A stretch of 64,000 bases of DNA from assembly GCF_005405885.1 (NCBI RefSeq), contig NZ_BJFL01000001.1, positions 248,001 through 312,000 of the forward strand, given 5' to 3'. Both the position numbers and the translations under genes were made by a program. This document shows, piece after piece, positions 9,684 to 18,665 of this stretch. Below the pieces are notes generated by a model, which saw nothing but the letters and a program-made list of their open reading frames with translations, did no database searches and was not told the DNA's origin. This DNA is from Gandjariella thermophila (GTDB lineage Bacteria; Actinomycetota; Actinomycetes; Mycobacteriales; Pseudonocardiaceae). Every line of letters starts with the position of its first letter. The first letter of the stretch is position 1.

Positions 9684-11006
9684 ATGGCGGTGCAGCAAGC
9701 CGTGACGACGGCGGGGCGACAACGCGTCGTCGGCAACATTCTCCGCGGATCCGTCGGCAATCTCATCGAGTGGTACGACTGGTACGCCTACACGGCGTTC
9801 GCCGTGTACTTCGCGCACGTGTTCTTCCCGAGCGGGAGCCAGACCGCGCAGTTGCTGAACACGGCCGGGGTCTTCGCGGTCGGTTTCTTCATGCGCCCGC
9901 TGGGCGGGTGGCTGCTCGGTCGGTACGCGGACCGGCATGGCCGCCGGGCCGCGCTGACGCTGTCGGTGACGTTGATGGCGGCCGGCTCGATGGTGATCAC
10001 GATGACCCCGTCGTACCGCACCATCGGTGTCGCGGCTCCGCTGCTGCTGGTGGCCGCGCGGCTGCTGCAGGGCATCTCGGTGGGTGGCGAGTACTCGACG
10101 TCGGCGACCTACCTGTCCGAGGCGGCGTCCCCGACCCGCCGCGGGTACTACTCCAGCTTCCAGTACGTCACCCTGACCTCGGGTCAACTGCTCGCCCTCG
10201 CGGTGCAGATCGTGCTGCAGCACACCCTGGCCCCGGCGGAGCTGGCCGACTGGGGGTGGCGGGTCGCGTTCGCGCTGGGTGCGCTGTTCGCGCTCGTGGT
10301 GATGTACCTGCGGGCCACCATGGACGAGTCGGAGAGCTTCGAGAGGGAGGCGGCGCGCCGGCAGCACGCTTCGTCCCGCGGCACCCTGCGTGCGCTGCTG
10401 CGACACCCCCGGGAGTGCCTGCTGGTCGTCGGGTTGACCCTGGGCGGCACGGTGGCGTTCTACACCTACACCACGTACCTGCAGAAATACATGATCAATA
10501 CCAGTGGGATCGGCAAGAACACCGCGGCCTGGATCAACTTCTTCGCGTTGCTGGTGTTCGTGCTGCTGCAACCGCTGGCGGGCGCGGTGTCCGACCGGAT
10601 CGGTCGGCGACCGCTGCTGCTCGGCTTCGGCATCGTCGGCGCGGTGGTCACGGTTCCGCTGCTGACCGCGCTGGGCGCCACCCGGGACGCGTTCGTCGCG
10701 TTCGGACTCATGCTCGCCGCGCTGGTCGTGGTCACCGGCTACACCTCGATCAACGCGGTGGTGAAGGCCGAGCTGTTCCCCACCCGGATCCGCGCGCTCG
10801 GCGTCGGCCTGCCGTACGCGATCACCGTGGCCCTCTTTGGCGGCACCGCCGAGTACGTGGCGCTGTGGCTGAAGCAGGCCGGCCACGAGTCCTTGTTCTT
10901 CTGGTACGTGACCGGCTGCATCCTCGTCTCGCTGCTCGTCTACGTGGCCATGCGGGAAACCTCGAAGGGTTCTCCGCTGGCCGAGGACACCACTACGGTG
11001 GACTGA
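9684..11006 (+). CDS. MHS-family MFS transporter, KgtP-like dicarboxylate symporter
   Basis: 440 residues, about 12 membrane segments. Metabolite:H+ symporter family signatures are clear: GNLIEWYDWYAYTAFAVYFAHVFFP, GWLLGRYADRHGRRAAL, LQGISVGGEYSTSATYLSEAA, and NAVVKAELFPTRIRALGVGLPYA. The closest remembered group is the 2-oxoglutarate permease KgtP, but citrate, shikimate or betaine carriers share this scaffold. The ATG follows GGGAGGTCGGT. It lies upstream of and parallel to the response regulator, kinase and TAXI protein, so uptake is probably controlled by that sensor. Confidence 0.85.
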   Translation: MAVQQAVTTAGRQRVVGNILRGSVGNLIEWYDWYAYTAFAVYFAHVFFPSGSQTAQLLNTAGVFAVGFFMRPLGGWLLGRYADRHGRRAALTLSVTLMAAGSMVITMTPSYRTIGVAAPLLLVAARLLQGISVGGEYSTSATYLSEAASPTRRGYYSSFQYVTLTSGQLLALAVQIVLQHTLAPAELADWGWRVAFALGALFALVVMYLRATMDESESFEREAARRQHASSRGTLRALLRHPRECLLVVGLTLGGTVAFYTYTTYLQKYMINTSGIGKNTAAWINFFALLVFVLLQPLAGAVSDRIGRRPLLLGFGIVGAVVTVPLLTALGATRDAFVAFGLMLAALVVVTGYTSINAVVKAELFPTRIRALGVGLPYAITVALFGGTAEYVALWLKQAGHESLFFWYVTGCILVSLLVYVAMRETSKGSPLAEDTTTVD

Positions 11007-11140
11007 CTGCCCGGAACCGGACGACCACGCGTTGACCAGCGCGGGAACGTGCCGCGGCGGCGTCGGTGAGACGGTCGGTGCCCGCCGCGGCCGGCGGGAG
11101 CGACGCGCGGTCCGGAGCCGGGTGCGGAGGAGTGAGTGCC

Positions 11141-11800
11141 GTGCGTGTGCTGGTGGTCGAGGACGACGACGGGGTCGCCGGGGCCGTGGTCGAGGGTCTG
11201 CGGGCGTACGGCCACGCCTCGGTGCGGGCCCGGCGCGGCACCGACCTGTTCACCCGGCATCACGAGGTGGACGCGGTGCTGCTCGACCTGGGCCTGCCGG
11301 ACATCGACGGGTTGGACGCGCTGCGCAAGCTGCGCCGGGTGGCCGCGGTGCCGGTGTTGGTGCTCACCGCGCGCGGCGACGAGCGGTCCGTGGTGCGGGG
11401 ACTGCGCCTGGGCGCCGACGACTACCTGGTCAAGCCGGTGCGGCTGGCCGAGTTGCTGGCCCGCCTGGAGGCGGTGAGCCGGCGCGCGGCCGGTCACGCA
11501 GCGCCGCCGCCGAACGTGGTCCGGGTGTCCGGGGTGGAGATCGACCTGGCCGCCCGGCGGGTCACCGTGGATGGCCGGGAGGTCGTGCTCACCACCAAGG
11601 AGTTCGACGTGCTCGCCGCGCTGGCCCGCCGGTCGGGGACCGCGGTGAGTCGCCAGCAGTTGCTCGACGAGGTGTGGGGCGACGCCTACCTGGCCGTGTC
11701 CCGATCGCTCGACGTGCACATGGCCCAGCTCCGCGGCAAGCTCGGCCGACCGGGCGTGGTGACGACCATCCGCGGCTTCGGCTACCGGCTCGGCGACTGA
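11141..11800 (+). CDS. OmpR-family response regulator
   Basis: 219 residues. The receiver domain has the acidic pair after VRVLVVEDDDG, phospho-acceptor Asp49 in LLDLGLPD, and the conserved lysine in DDYLVKPVRLAELLARL. A winged-helix output domain follows (LTTKEFDVLAALARRSGTAVSRQQLLDEVWG...RSLDVHMAQLR). Of several in-frame GTGs I choose 11141, placed about 8 bases after GGAGGAG. It is 88 bases upstream of the kinase. Likely targets are its own operon and the upstream dicarboxylate transporter. Confidence 0.9.
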   Translation: MRVLVVEDDDGVAGAVVEGLRAYGHASVRARRGTDLFTRHHEVDAVLLDLGLPDIDGLDALRKLRRVAAVPVLVLTARGDERSVVRGLRLGADDYLVKPVRLAELLARLEAVSRRAAGHAAPPPNVVRVSGVEIDLAARRVTVDGREVVLTTKEFDVLAALARRSGTAVSRQQLLDEVWGDAYLAVSRSLDVHMAQLRGKLGRPGVVTTIRGFGYRLGD

Positions 11801-11888
11801 CCGCCCGGCCATGGACGCATCCCCGGTGACGGGCCGAGCGACCGGCCGCAACGAAGCCCCGCGCGGGGGCGGGCGCTGAGGGCGTGCC

Positions 11889-13307
11889 GTGCGGACTCGC
11901 CTGCTCCTGGTGCTGCTGGGGTTCGCCACCGCGGCGGTGGCCGGGTTCGTCTGGCCGCTGCTCATGGTGACCGCCGAAAAGCGCACCCAGCAGCTGGTCA
12001 TCTCCCGCACCGCGGACCTGGACCGGTTCGCCGTGCTCGCCCAGCAGGCCGCCACCAGCGGGGACGCCGGCCAGCTCCGGGACGAGGTGACCCGGTACGC
12101 CGAGCTGTACGGCGAGCCGGTGGTCGTGGTGGACGCCCGCCGCCATCCGGTGGTGGAGTCCGGCGGGATGCGCGCCGACGATCCCGCGCTGGCCCCGCTG
12201 GTGGACGGGGCGCTGCGCAACCAGCCCGCTCGGCCGATCTCCGCGGTGCGCCCGTGGTCGACCGGCGACGTGCTGCTCGCCCGGCCGGCGGGCACCGGGA
12301 CCCGGGTGGACGGCGCGGTGGTGCTGCGCGCCTCGGTGCGGGCGGCCGCCGCGGACGTGGCGCGCGGCTGGGCCGAGGTGCTGGCCGGCGCGGTCGTCGC
12401 GGCCGCCGTGTTCGCGGGTCTGGCGGTGGCGCTGGCGAGGTGGGTGCTGCGCCCGCTGGCCGAGCTGGGCCGTGCGGTGCACGCGGTGGCCGCCGGCCAG
12501 CGCGGCACGCACGTCACCGGCCGCGGCGGTCCCCGCGAGCTGCGCGTGCTGGCCAGCTCGTTCAACCGCATGTCGGACGCGGTCGCGGCGGCCGCGGACC
12601 AGCAGCGGCGCCTCGTGGCCGACGCCTCCCACCAGCTGCGCAACCCGATGGCCGCGCTGCGGCTGCGGGTGGACACGCTGGCCGGCCGGATCGACCCGGC
12701 CGGTCGGGACGCCTACGCGTCCACGGTGGCCGAGGTGGAACGCCTGGAGTCGCTGCTGGACGGCCTGCTGGCGCTGGCCTCCGCGGAGACCACGGCGACC
12801 GCGCTGGCCGCGGGCGGCGAGCCCGGTGCGGCACCGCGCTGCGACGCCCGCGCCGTGGTCCGGGAGCGGGTGGACGCGTGGCGGGCGGCCGCCGAGCGGG
12901 CCGGGTTGCGGATCGACGGGCCGCCGGCGGACCCGGACGCGGTGCCGGTCGGCTGCCCGGACGCGGAGCTGGCGCAGGTCCTCGACGTGCTGCTGGACAA
13001 CGCGGTCAAGTACGCCGAGGGCGGCACCGGCGTGCTCGTCCGGTGCGCGGCCGCGGAGGGCCGGGCCACCATCTCGGTCACCGACGACGGACCGGGCTTG
13101 CCCGCCGAGGAGCTGCCGCTGGCCACCCGGCGGTTCTGGCGGTCGGGCCGGCACCGTGGCGCCCGCGGCACCGGCCTCGGCCTGGCCATCGCCGAGCAAC
13201 TGGTCACCGCCCGCGGCGGCACCCTGTCGGTGGCCAGCGTCGACCCGCACGGGCTGGTCGTGCGGGTCGGTCTACCGCTGGTCACGAACCCGGAGGTGGC
13301 TGGCTGA
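11889..13307 (+). CDS. Membrane sensor histidine kinase
   Basis: 472 residues. It has two membrane segments (about 5-27 and 160-183) enclosing a roughly 130-residue extracytoplasmic domain, then HAMP, then the dimerisation helix with His248 in DASHQLRNPMAALRL. The ATPase core has the N-box in LDVLLDNAVKYAEGG, DDGPGLP, and GTGLGLAIAEQL. GTG 11889 follows GAGGG by 6 bases. Its stop overlaps the start of the TAXI protein by one base (TGATG), so sensor and binding protein are tightly coupled. Confidence 0.9.
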   Translation: MRTRLLLVLLGFATAAVAGFVWPLLMVTAEKRTQQLVISRTADLDRFAVLAQQAATSGDAGQLRDEVTRYAELYGEPVVVVDARRHPVVESGGMRADDPALAPLVDGALRNQPARPISAVRPWSTGDVLLARPAGTGTRVDGAVVLRASVRAAAADVARGWAEVLAGAVVAAAVFAGLAVALARWVLRPLAELGRAVHAVAAGQRGTHVTGRGGPRELRVLASSFNRMSDAVAAAADQQRRLVADASHQLRNPMAALRLRVDTLAGRIDPAGRDAYASTVAEVERLESLLDGLLALASAETTATALAAGGEPGAAPRCDARAVVRERVDAWRAAAERAGLRIDGPPADPDAVPVGCPDAELAQVLDVLLDNAVKYAEGGTGVLVRCAAAEGRATISVTDDGPGLPAEELPLATRRFWRSGRHRGARGTGLGLAIAEQLVTARGGTLSVASVDPHGLVVRVGLPLVTNPEVAG

Positions 13308-14338
13308 TGCGAACACCGCGATCGGCGCGGCGCGCCTGGGCGGCCACGGGAACGCGGGCAACGGGTGCCACCCGGCGTGCCGTGCTGCGCGCCGCGCTGG
13401 CCGGGGCCACCGCCTCCGCGTTCGGAACCGCGGCCGGCTGCGCGGCCGGCAGCTACCGCGGTCCCGATCGCCCGCTGATGGTGGCGGCCGGTGAACCGGG
13501 CGGCTTCTACCTGGCCTTCGCCGAGCAGTTGGCCACGGCGGTGTCCGTGGCCGAGCCGCGGCTGCACGCGCAGGCCGCGGCCACCGAGGGCAGCCAGGAC
13601 AACATCGCCATGCTCCGCGACGGCCGCGCCGATCTGGCGCTGGTGCTGGCGGACAGCGCGGTCGCCGCCTTCCACGGTCAGGCGCCGTTCGGTGCTCCGA
13701 CACGGCTGCGCGCGCTGGGCCGGGTGTACGAGAACTACCTTCAGCTCGTGGTGCGCGCGGACGGGCAGCTGCGCACCGTGGCGGACCTCGCCGGGCACAC
13801 CGCCGCGCTGGGCGCGGCCGGGTCGGGTGCGGCGGTGTGCGGTGACCGGATGGTCGCCGTGCTGGGTCTGCGTCCCGGGGTGGACCTGAGCGTGGTCCAC
13901 CTCCCGCTGGCCGACGCGGTCGGCGGGTTGGTCGCCGGGCGGATCGACGCGCTGCTGTGGTCCGGCGGTGTGCCCACGCCGGCGCTGGCCGAGCTGGACG
14001 AGCGGGTCGGCATCCACCTGCTGCCGCTGAACACCGTGCTGCCCGAGCTGCGTGCCCGGTACGGCCGGGTCTACGAGCAGGTGCCGGTGCCGTCCGGGGC
14101 GTACCGGCTGGTGCGTGAGCTGCCCACGGTCGGCGTGGCGAACCTGCTGCTCTGCCGGCCCGAGCTGGCCGACGACCTCGCCGCCGCGGTGGTCCGGGTG
14201 CTGGTCCGGGACGCGGGGCGGCTGGTCCCGCAGCAGGCCCTGGGCACCCAGTTCCTGGACGCGCGGACGCTGATCGGCACCGGAGACATCCCGCTGCATC
14301 CGGGCGCGGCCGCCGCCTACCGGGAGCTGCACGGCTGA
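13307..14338 (+). CDS. TAXI-family solute-binding lipoprotein
   Basis: 343 residues. A twin-arginine-like N-terminus (R23-R24) leads into a hydrophobic stretch and a lipobox ending at Cys45 (GTAAGC), so it is an exported lipoprotein. The mature part is a TAXI-type binding protein: AAGEPGGFYLAFAEQLATAV, QAAATEGSQDNIAMLRDGRADLALVLADSA. TAXI proteins normally serve TRAP transporters, but no TRAP permease gene is present. Co-translation with the kinase suggests it works as a ligand sensor for it. Ligand unknown; characterised TAXI proteins bind amino acids or organic acids. Confidence 0.85.
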   Translation: MRTPRSARRAWAATGTRATGATRRAVLRAALAGATASAFGTAAGCAAGSYRGPDRPLMVAAGEPGGFYLAFAEQLATAVSVAEPRLHAQAAATEGSQDNIAMLRDGRADLALVLADSAVAAFHGQAPFGAPTRLRALGRVYENYLQLVVRADGQLRTVADLAGHTAALGAAGSGAAVCGDRMVAVLGLRPGVDLSVVHLPLADAVGGLVAGRIDALLWSGGVPTPALAELDERVGIHLLPLNTVLPELRARYGRVYEQVPVPSGAYRLVRELPTVGVANLLLCRPELADDLAAAVVRVLVRDAGRLVPQQALGTQFLDARTLIGTGDIPLHPGAAAAYRELHG

Positions 14339-14355
14339 CCGACATGAGATCGGTC
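14337..14355. terminator. Hairpin between convergent TAXI and DUF58 genes
   Basis: GACCGA and TCGGTC flank a 7-base loop, directly at the TAXI stop and 18 bases before the DUF58 stop. There is no U-tract, so its strength is uncertain. Confidence 0.35.
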
Positions 14356-14372
14356 GGTCGACAACCACTCGT

Positions 14373-15320
14373 TCAGGCGACGCCGCCGCCGGACCAGCGC
14401 CGCTTGCGAGCCACCACGAACCGCACCATGTCGGCGATCCAGTCCGAGTCGGTGCGCAGCGTCAGGTGGGCGCTGCCGGTGCGGCGCAGCGCGGTGGCCA
14501 CCTGGGCGCGGTGCTCGGCGGCGGCCGCGGCGAACTCCCGGCGCAGCAGCGGGGAGGCGTGCACCTCGCGTTGCCGCCCGGTCTCCGGGTCGGCGAGTAT
14601 CAGCGTGCCCACTTCGGGCAGATCCACGTCGCGCGGGTCGAGCACCTCGACGGCGAGCAGGTCGTGCCGGGCGGACAGCGCGCGCAGCGGGCGCTGCCAG
14701 TCCATCGGGCCGAGGAAGTCGGAGACCACCACGGCCAGCCCGCGGCGCCGCGGGGGCCGGCGCAACTGCTCCAGGGCGGCGCCCAGGTCGCCCCGGGTGC
14801 CCTCGGGAGCGCGCGGGGTTTCGGCGATCCGGCGGATCAGGCCGCGGGCGTGTGCCAGCCCGCCCCGGGCGGGGATACGCACCACACGCTCACCGGTGGA
14901 GACCAGGGCACCGATCCGGTTGCCGCCGCCGCGGGTGAGGTGGGCGACGGCGGCGACGGCGGCCACCGCGAGGTCCCGCTTCTCGCAGGCGGCGGTGCCG
15001 AAGTCCAGGCTGGGCGACAGGTCGGCGACCACCCACGTCTCCAGCTCGCGGTCGGCCACCGTCTCCCGGATGTGTGGCACCGTGGTGCGCGCGGTGACCG
15101 CCCAGTCCATCCGGCGCACGTCGTCGCCGGGCTGGTAGGTGCGGGCCTCGCCGGGTTCCGAGCCGGGGCCGGGAACCAGGCCGAGGTGGTTGCCTTGCAG
15201 CAGGCCGTCCAGCCGGCGGCGCACCTCCAGTTCCAGGGTGCGCAGCGCGGCCGCCATCCGCGGCCCGCGCAGCGTCGGCGGCGCCCAGGACGGGCGCTGC
15301 GGCGCGCCGTCCGGAGTCAC
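14373..15320 (-). CDS. DUF58 domain protein, MoxR partner
   Basis: 315 residues, soluble. The DUF58 region contains the typical EARTYQPGDDVRRMDWAVTART followed by a von Willebrand-like metal-site segment (WVVADLSPSLDFG). It is encoded immediately after a MoxR ATPase with a 4-base overlap (GTGA). Such pairs act as AAA+ chaperone systems that mature or insert metal into other proteins. The VWA-domain partner usually encoded next in mycobacteria is absent here. Confidence 0.88.
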   Translation of the reverse strand: MTPDGAPQRPSWAPPTLRGPRMAAALRTLELEVRRRLDGLLQGNHLGLVPGPGSEPGEARTYQPGDDVRRMDWAVTARTTVPHIRETVADRELETWVVADLSPSLDFGTAACEKRDLAVAAVAAVAHLTRGGGNRIGALVSTGERVVRIPARGGLAHARGLIRRIAETPRAPEGTRGDLGAALEQLRRPPRRRGLAVVVSDFLGPMDWQRPLRALSARHDLLAVEVLDPRDVDLPEVGTLILADPETGRQREVHASPLLRREFAAAAAEHRAQVATALRRTGSAHLTLRTDSDWIADMVRFVVARKRRWSGGGVA

Positions 15321-16408
15321 TGGCCGGTCGCCCCCGCGGGCGCCGGCGCGCCGACCGGGTGGCCGCCCATCGACGGCCGGGCGGACACCTGCGGCAGCGG
15401 CACGGTCTGCAGCACCCGGGTGATGATGTGGTCCACCGGCACGCCGTCGGCGAGCGCGTCATAGGACAGCACGATCCGGTGCCGCAGCACGTCCGGCACC
15501 ACGTCGACCACGTCCTGCGGCAGCACGTAGTCCCGGCCGCGGACCAGGGCCAGCGCCCGCGCCGAGGCGACCACGCCGAGGCTGGCGCGGGGCGAGGCGC
15601 CGTAGGCGACCCAGCTCGATACGTCGGACAGCCCGTGGTCGGCGGGCGAGCGGGTGGCCAGCACCAGCCGGACCACGTAGTCCACCAGGGCGTGGTGCAC
15701 GAACACCCGGGAGGCGACGCCCTGTAGCCGGGTCAGCTCCTCCGGGGTGAGCACCTGCTGCGGTTCCGGCGGCTGCACGCCCATCCGGTAGATGATCTCC
15801 CGCTCCTCCTCGGCGGTCGGGTACTCCACGATGATCTTGAAGAGGAAGCGGTCGCGCTGCGCCTCGGGCAGCGGGTAGACGCCCTCGTTCTCGATCGGGT
15901 TCTGGGTGGCGAGCACGAGGAACGGGCTGGGCATCGCGAAGGTCTGGCCGCCGATGGACACGTGCCGCTCGGCCATCACCTCCAGCATGGCCGACTGCAC
16001 CTTGGCCGGGGCGCGGTTGATCTCGTCGGCGAGCACGAAGTTGGCCACCACCGGGCCCAGTTCGACGTCGAAGGTCTCGCTGCCCTGCCGGTAGATGCGG
16101 GTGCCGAGAATGTCCGCGGGCACCAGGTCCGGGGTGAACTGCACCCGCGAGAACGAGCCGCCGACCACCCGGGCGAAGGTCTCCACCGCGAGGGTCTTGG
16201 CCACGCCGGGCACGCCCTCCAGCAGCAGGTGGCCCTTGGCGAGCAGGCCCACCAGCATGCGTTCGACCAGCCGGTCCTGGCCCACGATCACCCGTTTGAC
16301 CTCGAACACGGTGCGCTCCAGAAGCTGGGCGTCGTGAGCGGGCGTGGTGGGCGCCGCGGTGTTTCCCGTGCTGCTCGCCGAGGCCTCGGCGTGCCCGGGC
16401 TCGGTCAC
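15317..16408 (-). CDS. moxR: MoxR-family AAA+ ATPase
   Basis: 363 residues. Walker A is in LLLEGVPGVAKTLAVETFA, Walker B in NFVLADEINRAPAKVQSAMLEVMAE, sensor 1 in LATQNPIENEGVYPLPEAQRDRF, and the C-terminal lid follows. MoxR ATPases are chaperone-like partners of VWA/DUF58 proteins. The first 30 residues are a low-complexity acidic/Ser/Thr extension. In M. tuberculosis the orthologous gene (moxR1) sits between ripA and DUF58, and the same order is kept here apart from an inserted MobA gene. Confidence 0.92.
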   Translation of the reverse strand: MTEPGHAEASASSTGNTAAPTTPAHDAQLLERTVFEVKRVIVGQDRLVERMLVGLLAKGHLLLEGVPGVAKTLAVETFARVVGGSFSRVQFTPDLVPADILGTRIYRQGSETFDVELGPVVANFVLADEINRAPAKVQSAMLEVMAERHVSIGGQTFAMPSPFLVLATQNPIENEGVYPLPEAQRDRFLFKIIVEYPTAEEEREIIYRMGVQPPEPQQVLTPEELTRLQGVASRVFVHHALVDYVVRLVLATRSPADHGLSDVSSWVAYGASPRASLGVVASARALALVRGRDYVLPQDVVDVVPDVLRHRIVLSYDALADGVPVDHIITRVLQTVPLPQVSARPSMGGHPVGAPAPAGATGQ

Positions 16409-16536
16409 TGGCGAACCTCCTCCGACGGCCGCGGCCGCCGCCGGTGCGGCGGGCGGCGCGGTGCTCTTGGACGATCAAGGGCACACGGGCCCCGTGGCCC
16501 CAGCGAACCTCGCCCCGGGTGTAACCCCTGTGAAGC

Positions 16537-17139
16537 TCAGCCGGCCGAACCCTGCCGGGCGTGCTCGTGTCGGGCACGGGCCGCGGCCAGGTCGTCCGGG
16601 GTGTCCACGTCCTCGGTCTCGTCCGGTCGGGCGGGCACCTCGACGCCGGGCAGCGGGCCGAGCACAGCGCGCAGCGCCGCCCCGGCCGGGTCGGCCCGCA
16701 GGGCCGCCCGCAACGCGGCCGCCCGCCACACGCCGGTCAGCCACTGCCGGCGGCTGGAGGCGTCCACCAGCAGCGCCCCGGCCGCGTCCGGCGCGTCGGC
16801 CAGGGCCGCACGCAGCCGCCACACGGTCGCCGCGGTCACCCCCGGCTGGTCGGCGGCCAGCAGCACGACCGACGGGCATGCCCCCGGCACGGCGGCCAGA
16901 CCGGCGGCGAGTGCGGCCACCGGCCCACCGCCGGGGGGATCCTCCCGGGTCCAGCGCGGCTCGACGCCGTCGACCGGTTGCCTCGGGCCGACCGCCACTA
17001 CCGGATCGGCGCCGGCCACCGCGGCCAGGGCGTGGTCCAGCAGGGCGCGGCCGCCCACACGCAGCCGGGTCTTGTCCCCGCCGCCGAGCCGGCTGGACCG
17101 CCCGCCGGCGAGCACCACGGCCGCCCACCGCTCCGGCAT
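16537..17139 (-). CDS. MobA-like nucleotidyltransferase
   Basis: 200 residues. The glycosyltransferase-A-like NTP transferase start is clear (WAAVVLAGGRSSRLGGGDKTRLRVGGRALL), followed by VVLLAADQPGVT with the metal-binding Asp. In molybdenum cofactor synthesis MobA attaches GMP to molybdopterin. The family also includes cytidylyltransferases for other cofactors, so the exact substrate is uncertain. ATG 17139 is preferred over ATG 17151 because a G-rich GGGGTGGGCG precedes it. The gene sits between moxR and the NlpC/P60 gene, an apparent insertion in a conserved block. Confidence 0.8.
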   Translation of the reverse strand: MPERWAAVVLAGGRSSRLGGGDKTRLRVGGRALLDHALAAVAGADPVVAVGPRQPVDGVEPRWTREDPPGGGPVAALAAGLAAVPGACPSVVLLAADQPGVTAATVWRLRAALADAPDAAGALLVDASSRRQWLTGVWRAAALRAALRADPAGAALRAVLGPLPGVEVPARPDETEDVDTPDDLAAARARHEHARQGSAG

Positions 17140-17190
17140 CGCCCACCCCATCCCGTGGTCGTGCTCGATCGTGGGCGCCGGCCGGGCCCG

Positions 17191-18468
17191 CTACAGCAGG
17201 CGGGTGACGAACGGCATGATGCCGCGGTAGCGGACCGAGGTCACCCGGACCACGGAACCGGACTCCGGCGCCTCCACCATCTTGCCGTCCCCGAGGTAGA
17301 GGGCGACGTGGTGGATGCCCGCGTCGCCGCCCCAGAACAGCATGTCGCCGGGCTCGGCGTCGGCCAGCGGCACGTGCGGACCCGCCGCGTACTGGTACCC
17401 GCTGTAGTGCGGCAGCATGATTCCGACGCCGGCGAACGCGTAGACCATCAGCCCGGAGCAGTCGAAACCGACCTTGGCGAAGTCGCCGAAGGAGTCGGCC
17501 ACCCCACCGTCGTGGATGCCCAGGGTGGGGCCGTTGGCATTGCCACCGCCCCAGGCGTAGGGCACGCCGAGCTGGGAGAGGGCGCGGTCGATCACGACGC
17601 GCACCGCCCCCTCCGTCGGCACGGGCAGCGCCGGCAGCCGGCGCAGCGCGGCCCGCTCGGCGCGGCGGGCCGCCACCCACTGCTGGTACTGCCGGCGCTG
17701 CGCCTGCAGGCCGGCGACCCTGGCCTGCGCGTCGTCCAGCCGGCGGGCCAGCTCGGCGCGGCGGGCGGCCAGCCCGGCGGCGCGGGCGCGGGCGGCGAGC
17801 TGGGCCTGTACCGCGGCGTCCCGGGCGGCGGCCGCGTCCCGCGCGGCGCGTTCCGCGGCCTCCGCGGCGGTGCGCGCCTGCTGGGCCGCCTGGCGGGCCG
17901 CGGAGTCCTTGTTGGCCTTGTCCACCTGGGCGCGGCGCAACGCGTCCATGCCGTCGAGCGCGTCGGCGCCGACCGCGCCCAGTAGCTGTTCCCGGGCCAG
18001 CAGGTCCTCCGGGCCACGCGCGCCGAGGTACGCGGTGATCGAGCCGATGGTGCTGCCCTGCCGGTAGCTGCCGGCGATGAACTCGTCCACCCGGCCGCGG
18101 GCCCGGTCGATCGCCCGGCCGGCGGCGTCCGCGTCCGCCCGGGCCGCGGCCTCCGCCTCGGCGGCCCGCCCGGCGGCCTGCTCCGCGGCGTACTGGTCGA
18201 CCAGGGCCTTGTTGGCGTTCTCCCTGGCCGCCTCGGCCCGGTCGTCGGTGTCCGCGAGCGCGGCGTCGGCCTCGGCGAGCTGGCTGGTCAGGTCACCGAC
18301 CCGCGCGGCCGCGGCCCGTGCCTCGGCTCGGCTGGCGTCGAGCTGCGCATCGCTGGGGTTGTGCGGGGGTGGTGGTGCCGCCGGGGCGGTTCCGGCCGCG
18401 CCGAGCACCATGGCCATCGCGGCCACTCCCACCGTCAGGCACCGAGCCAGGCATCGTCGCGCCGACAC
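17191..18468 (-). CDS. Secreted NlpC/P60 peptidoglycan hydrolase, RipA-like
   Basis: 425 residues. A signal peptide ends near APAAPPPP. A long Ala/Arg-rich coiled coil follows (about 40-290), then a C-terminal NlpC/P60 domain. The catalytic Cys is in FDCSGLMVYAF and the His in GIHHVALYLGDG. Such enzymes cut between D-Glu and meso-DAP in peptide stems and act in daughter-cell separation. The coiled coil probably keeps the enzyme inhibited or docked to division partners. GTG 18468 follows GGGAGG by 7 bases. The place between moxR and acn matches ripA/ripB of mycobacteria; only one copy is present here. Confidence 0.9.
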   Translation of the reverse strand: MSARRCLARCLTVGVAAMAMVLGAAGTAPAAPPPPHNPSDAQLDASRAEARAAAARVGDLTSQLAEADAALADTDDRAEAARENANKALVDQYAAEQAAGRAAEAEAAARADADAAGRAIDRARGRVDEFIAGSYRQGSTIGSITAYLGARGPEDLLAREQLLGAVGADALDGMDALRRAQVDKANKDSAARQAAQQARTAAEAAERAARDAAAARDAAVQAQLAARARAAGLAARRAELARRLDDAQARVAGLQAQRRQYQQWVAARRAERAALRRLPALPVPTEGAVRVVIDRALSQLGVPYAWGGGNANGPTLGIHDGGVADSFGDFAKVGFDCSGLMVYAFAGVGIMLPHYSGYQYAAGPHVPLADAEPGDMLFWGGDAGIHHVALYLGDGKMVEAPESGSVVRVTSVRYRGIMPFVTRLL

Positions 18469-18665
18469 GGTCCACCTCCCACCGGGACACACCGACGACT
18501 GCGCCGTTCGGCCCAGCGATAGCCACCGAACGGAGTCAGTCGGATACGGTGCGAAGCGTGCCAGCGGGGTGCGGATGCCGCCACTCGTGGCCGCGCGCGG
18601 TCAGCCGCTCGGGTCACACGCCGCGGCGGCGGGCCGCCGCCCGCCGCCGCGGCGCATCGACGGGG

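Noticed and set aside
12254-14338. 694-codon open frame suggesting a long N-terminal domain on the TAXI protein
   Set aside because: The upstream half runs through the kinase gene in another frame. The signal peptide and start overlap at 13307 define the real start.
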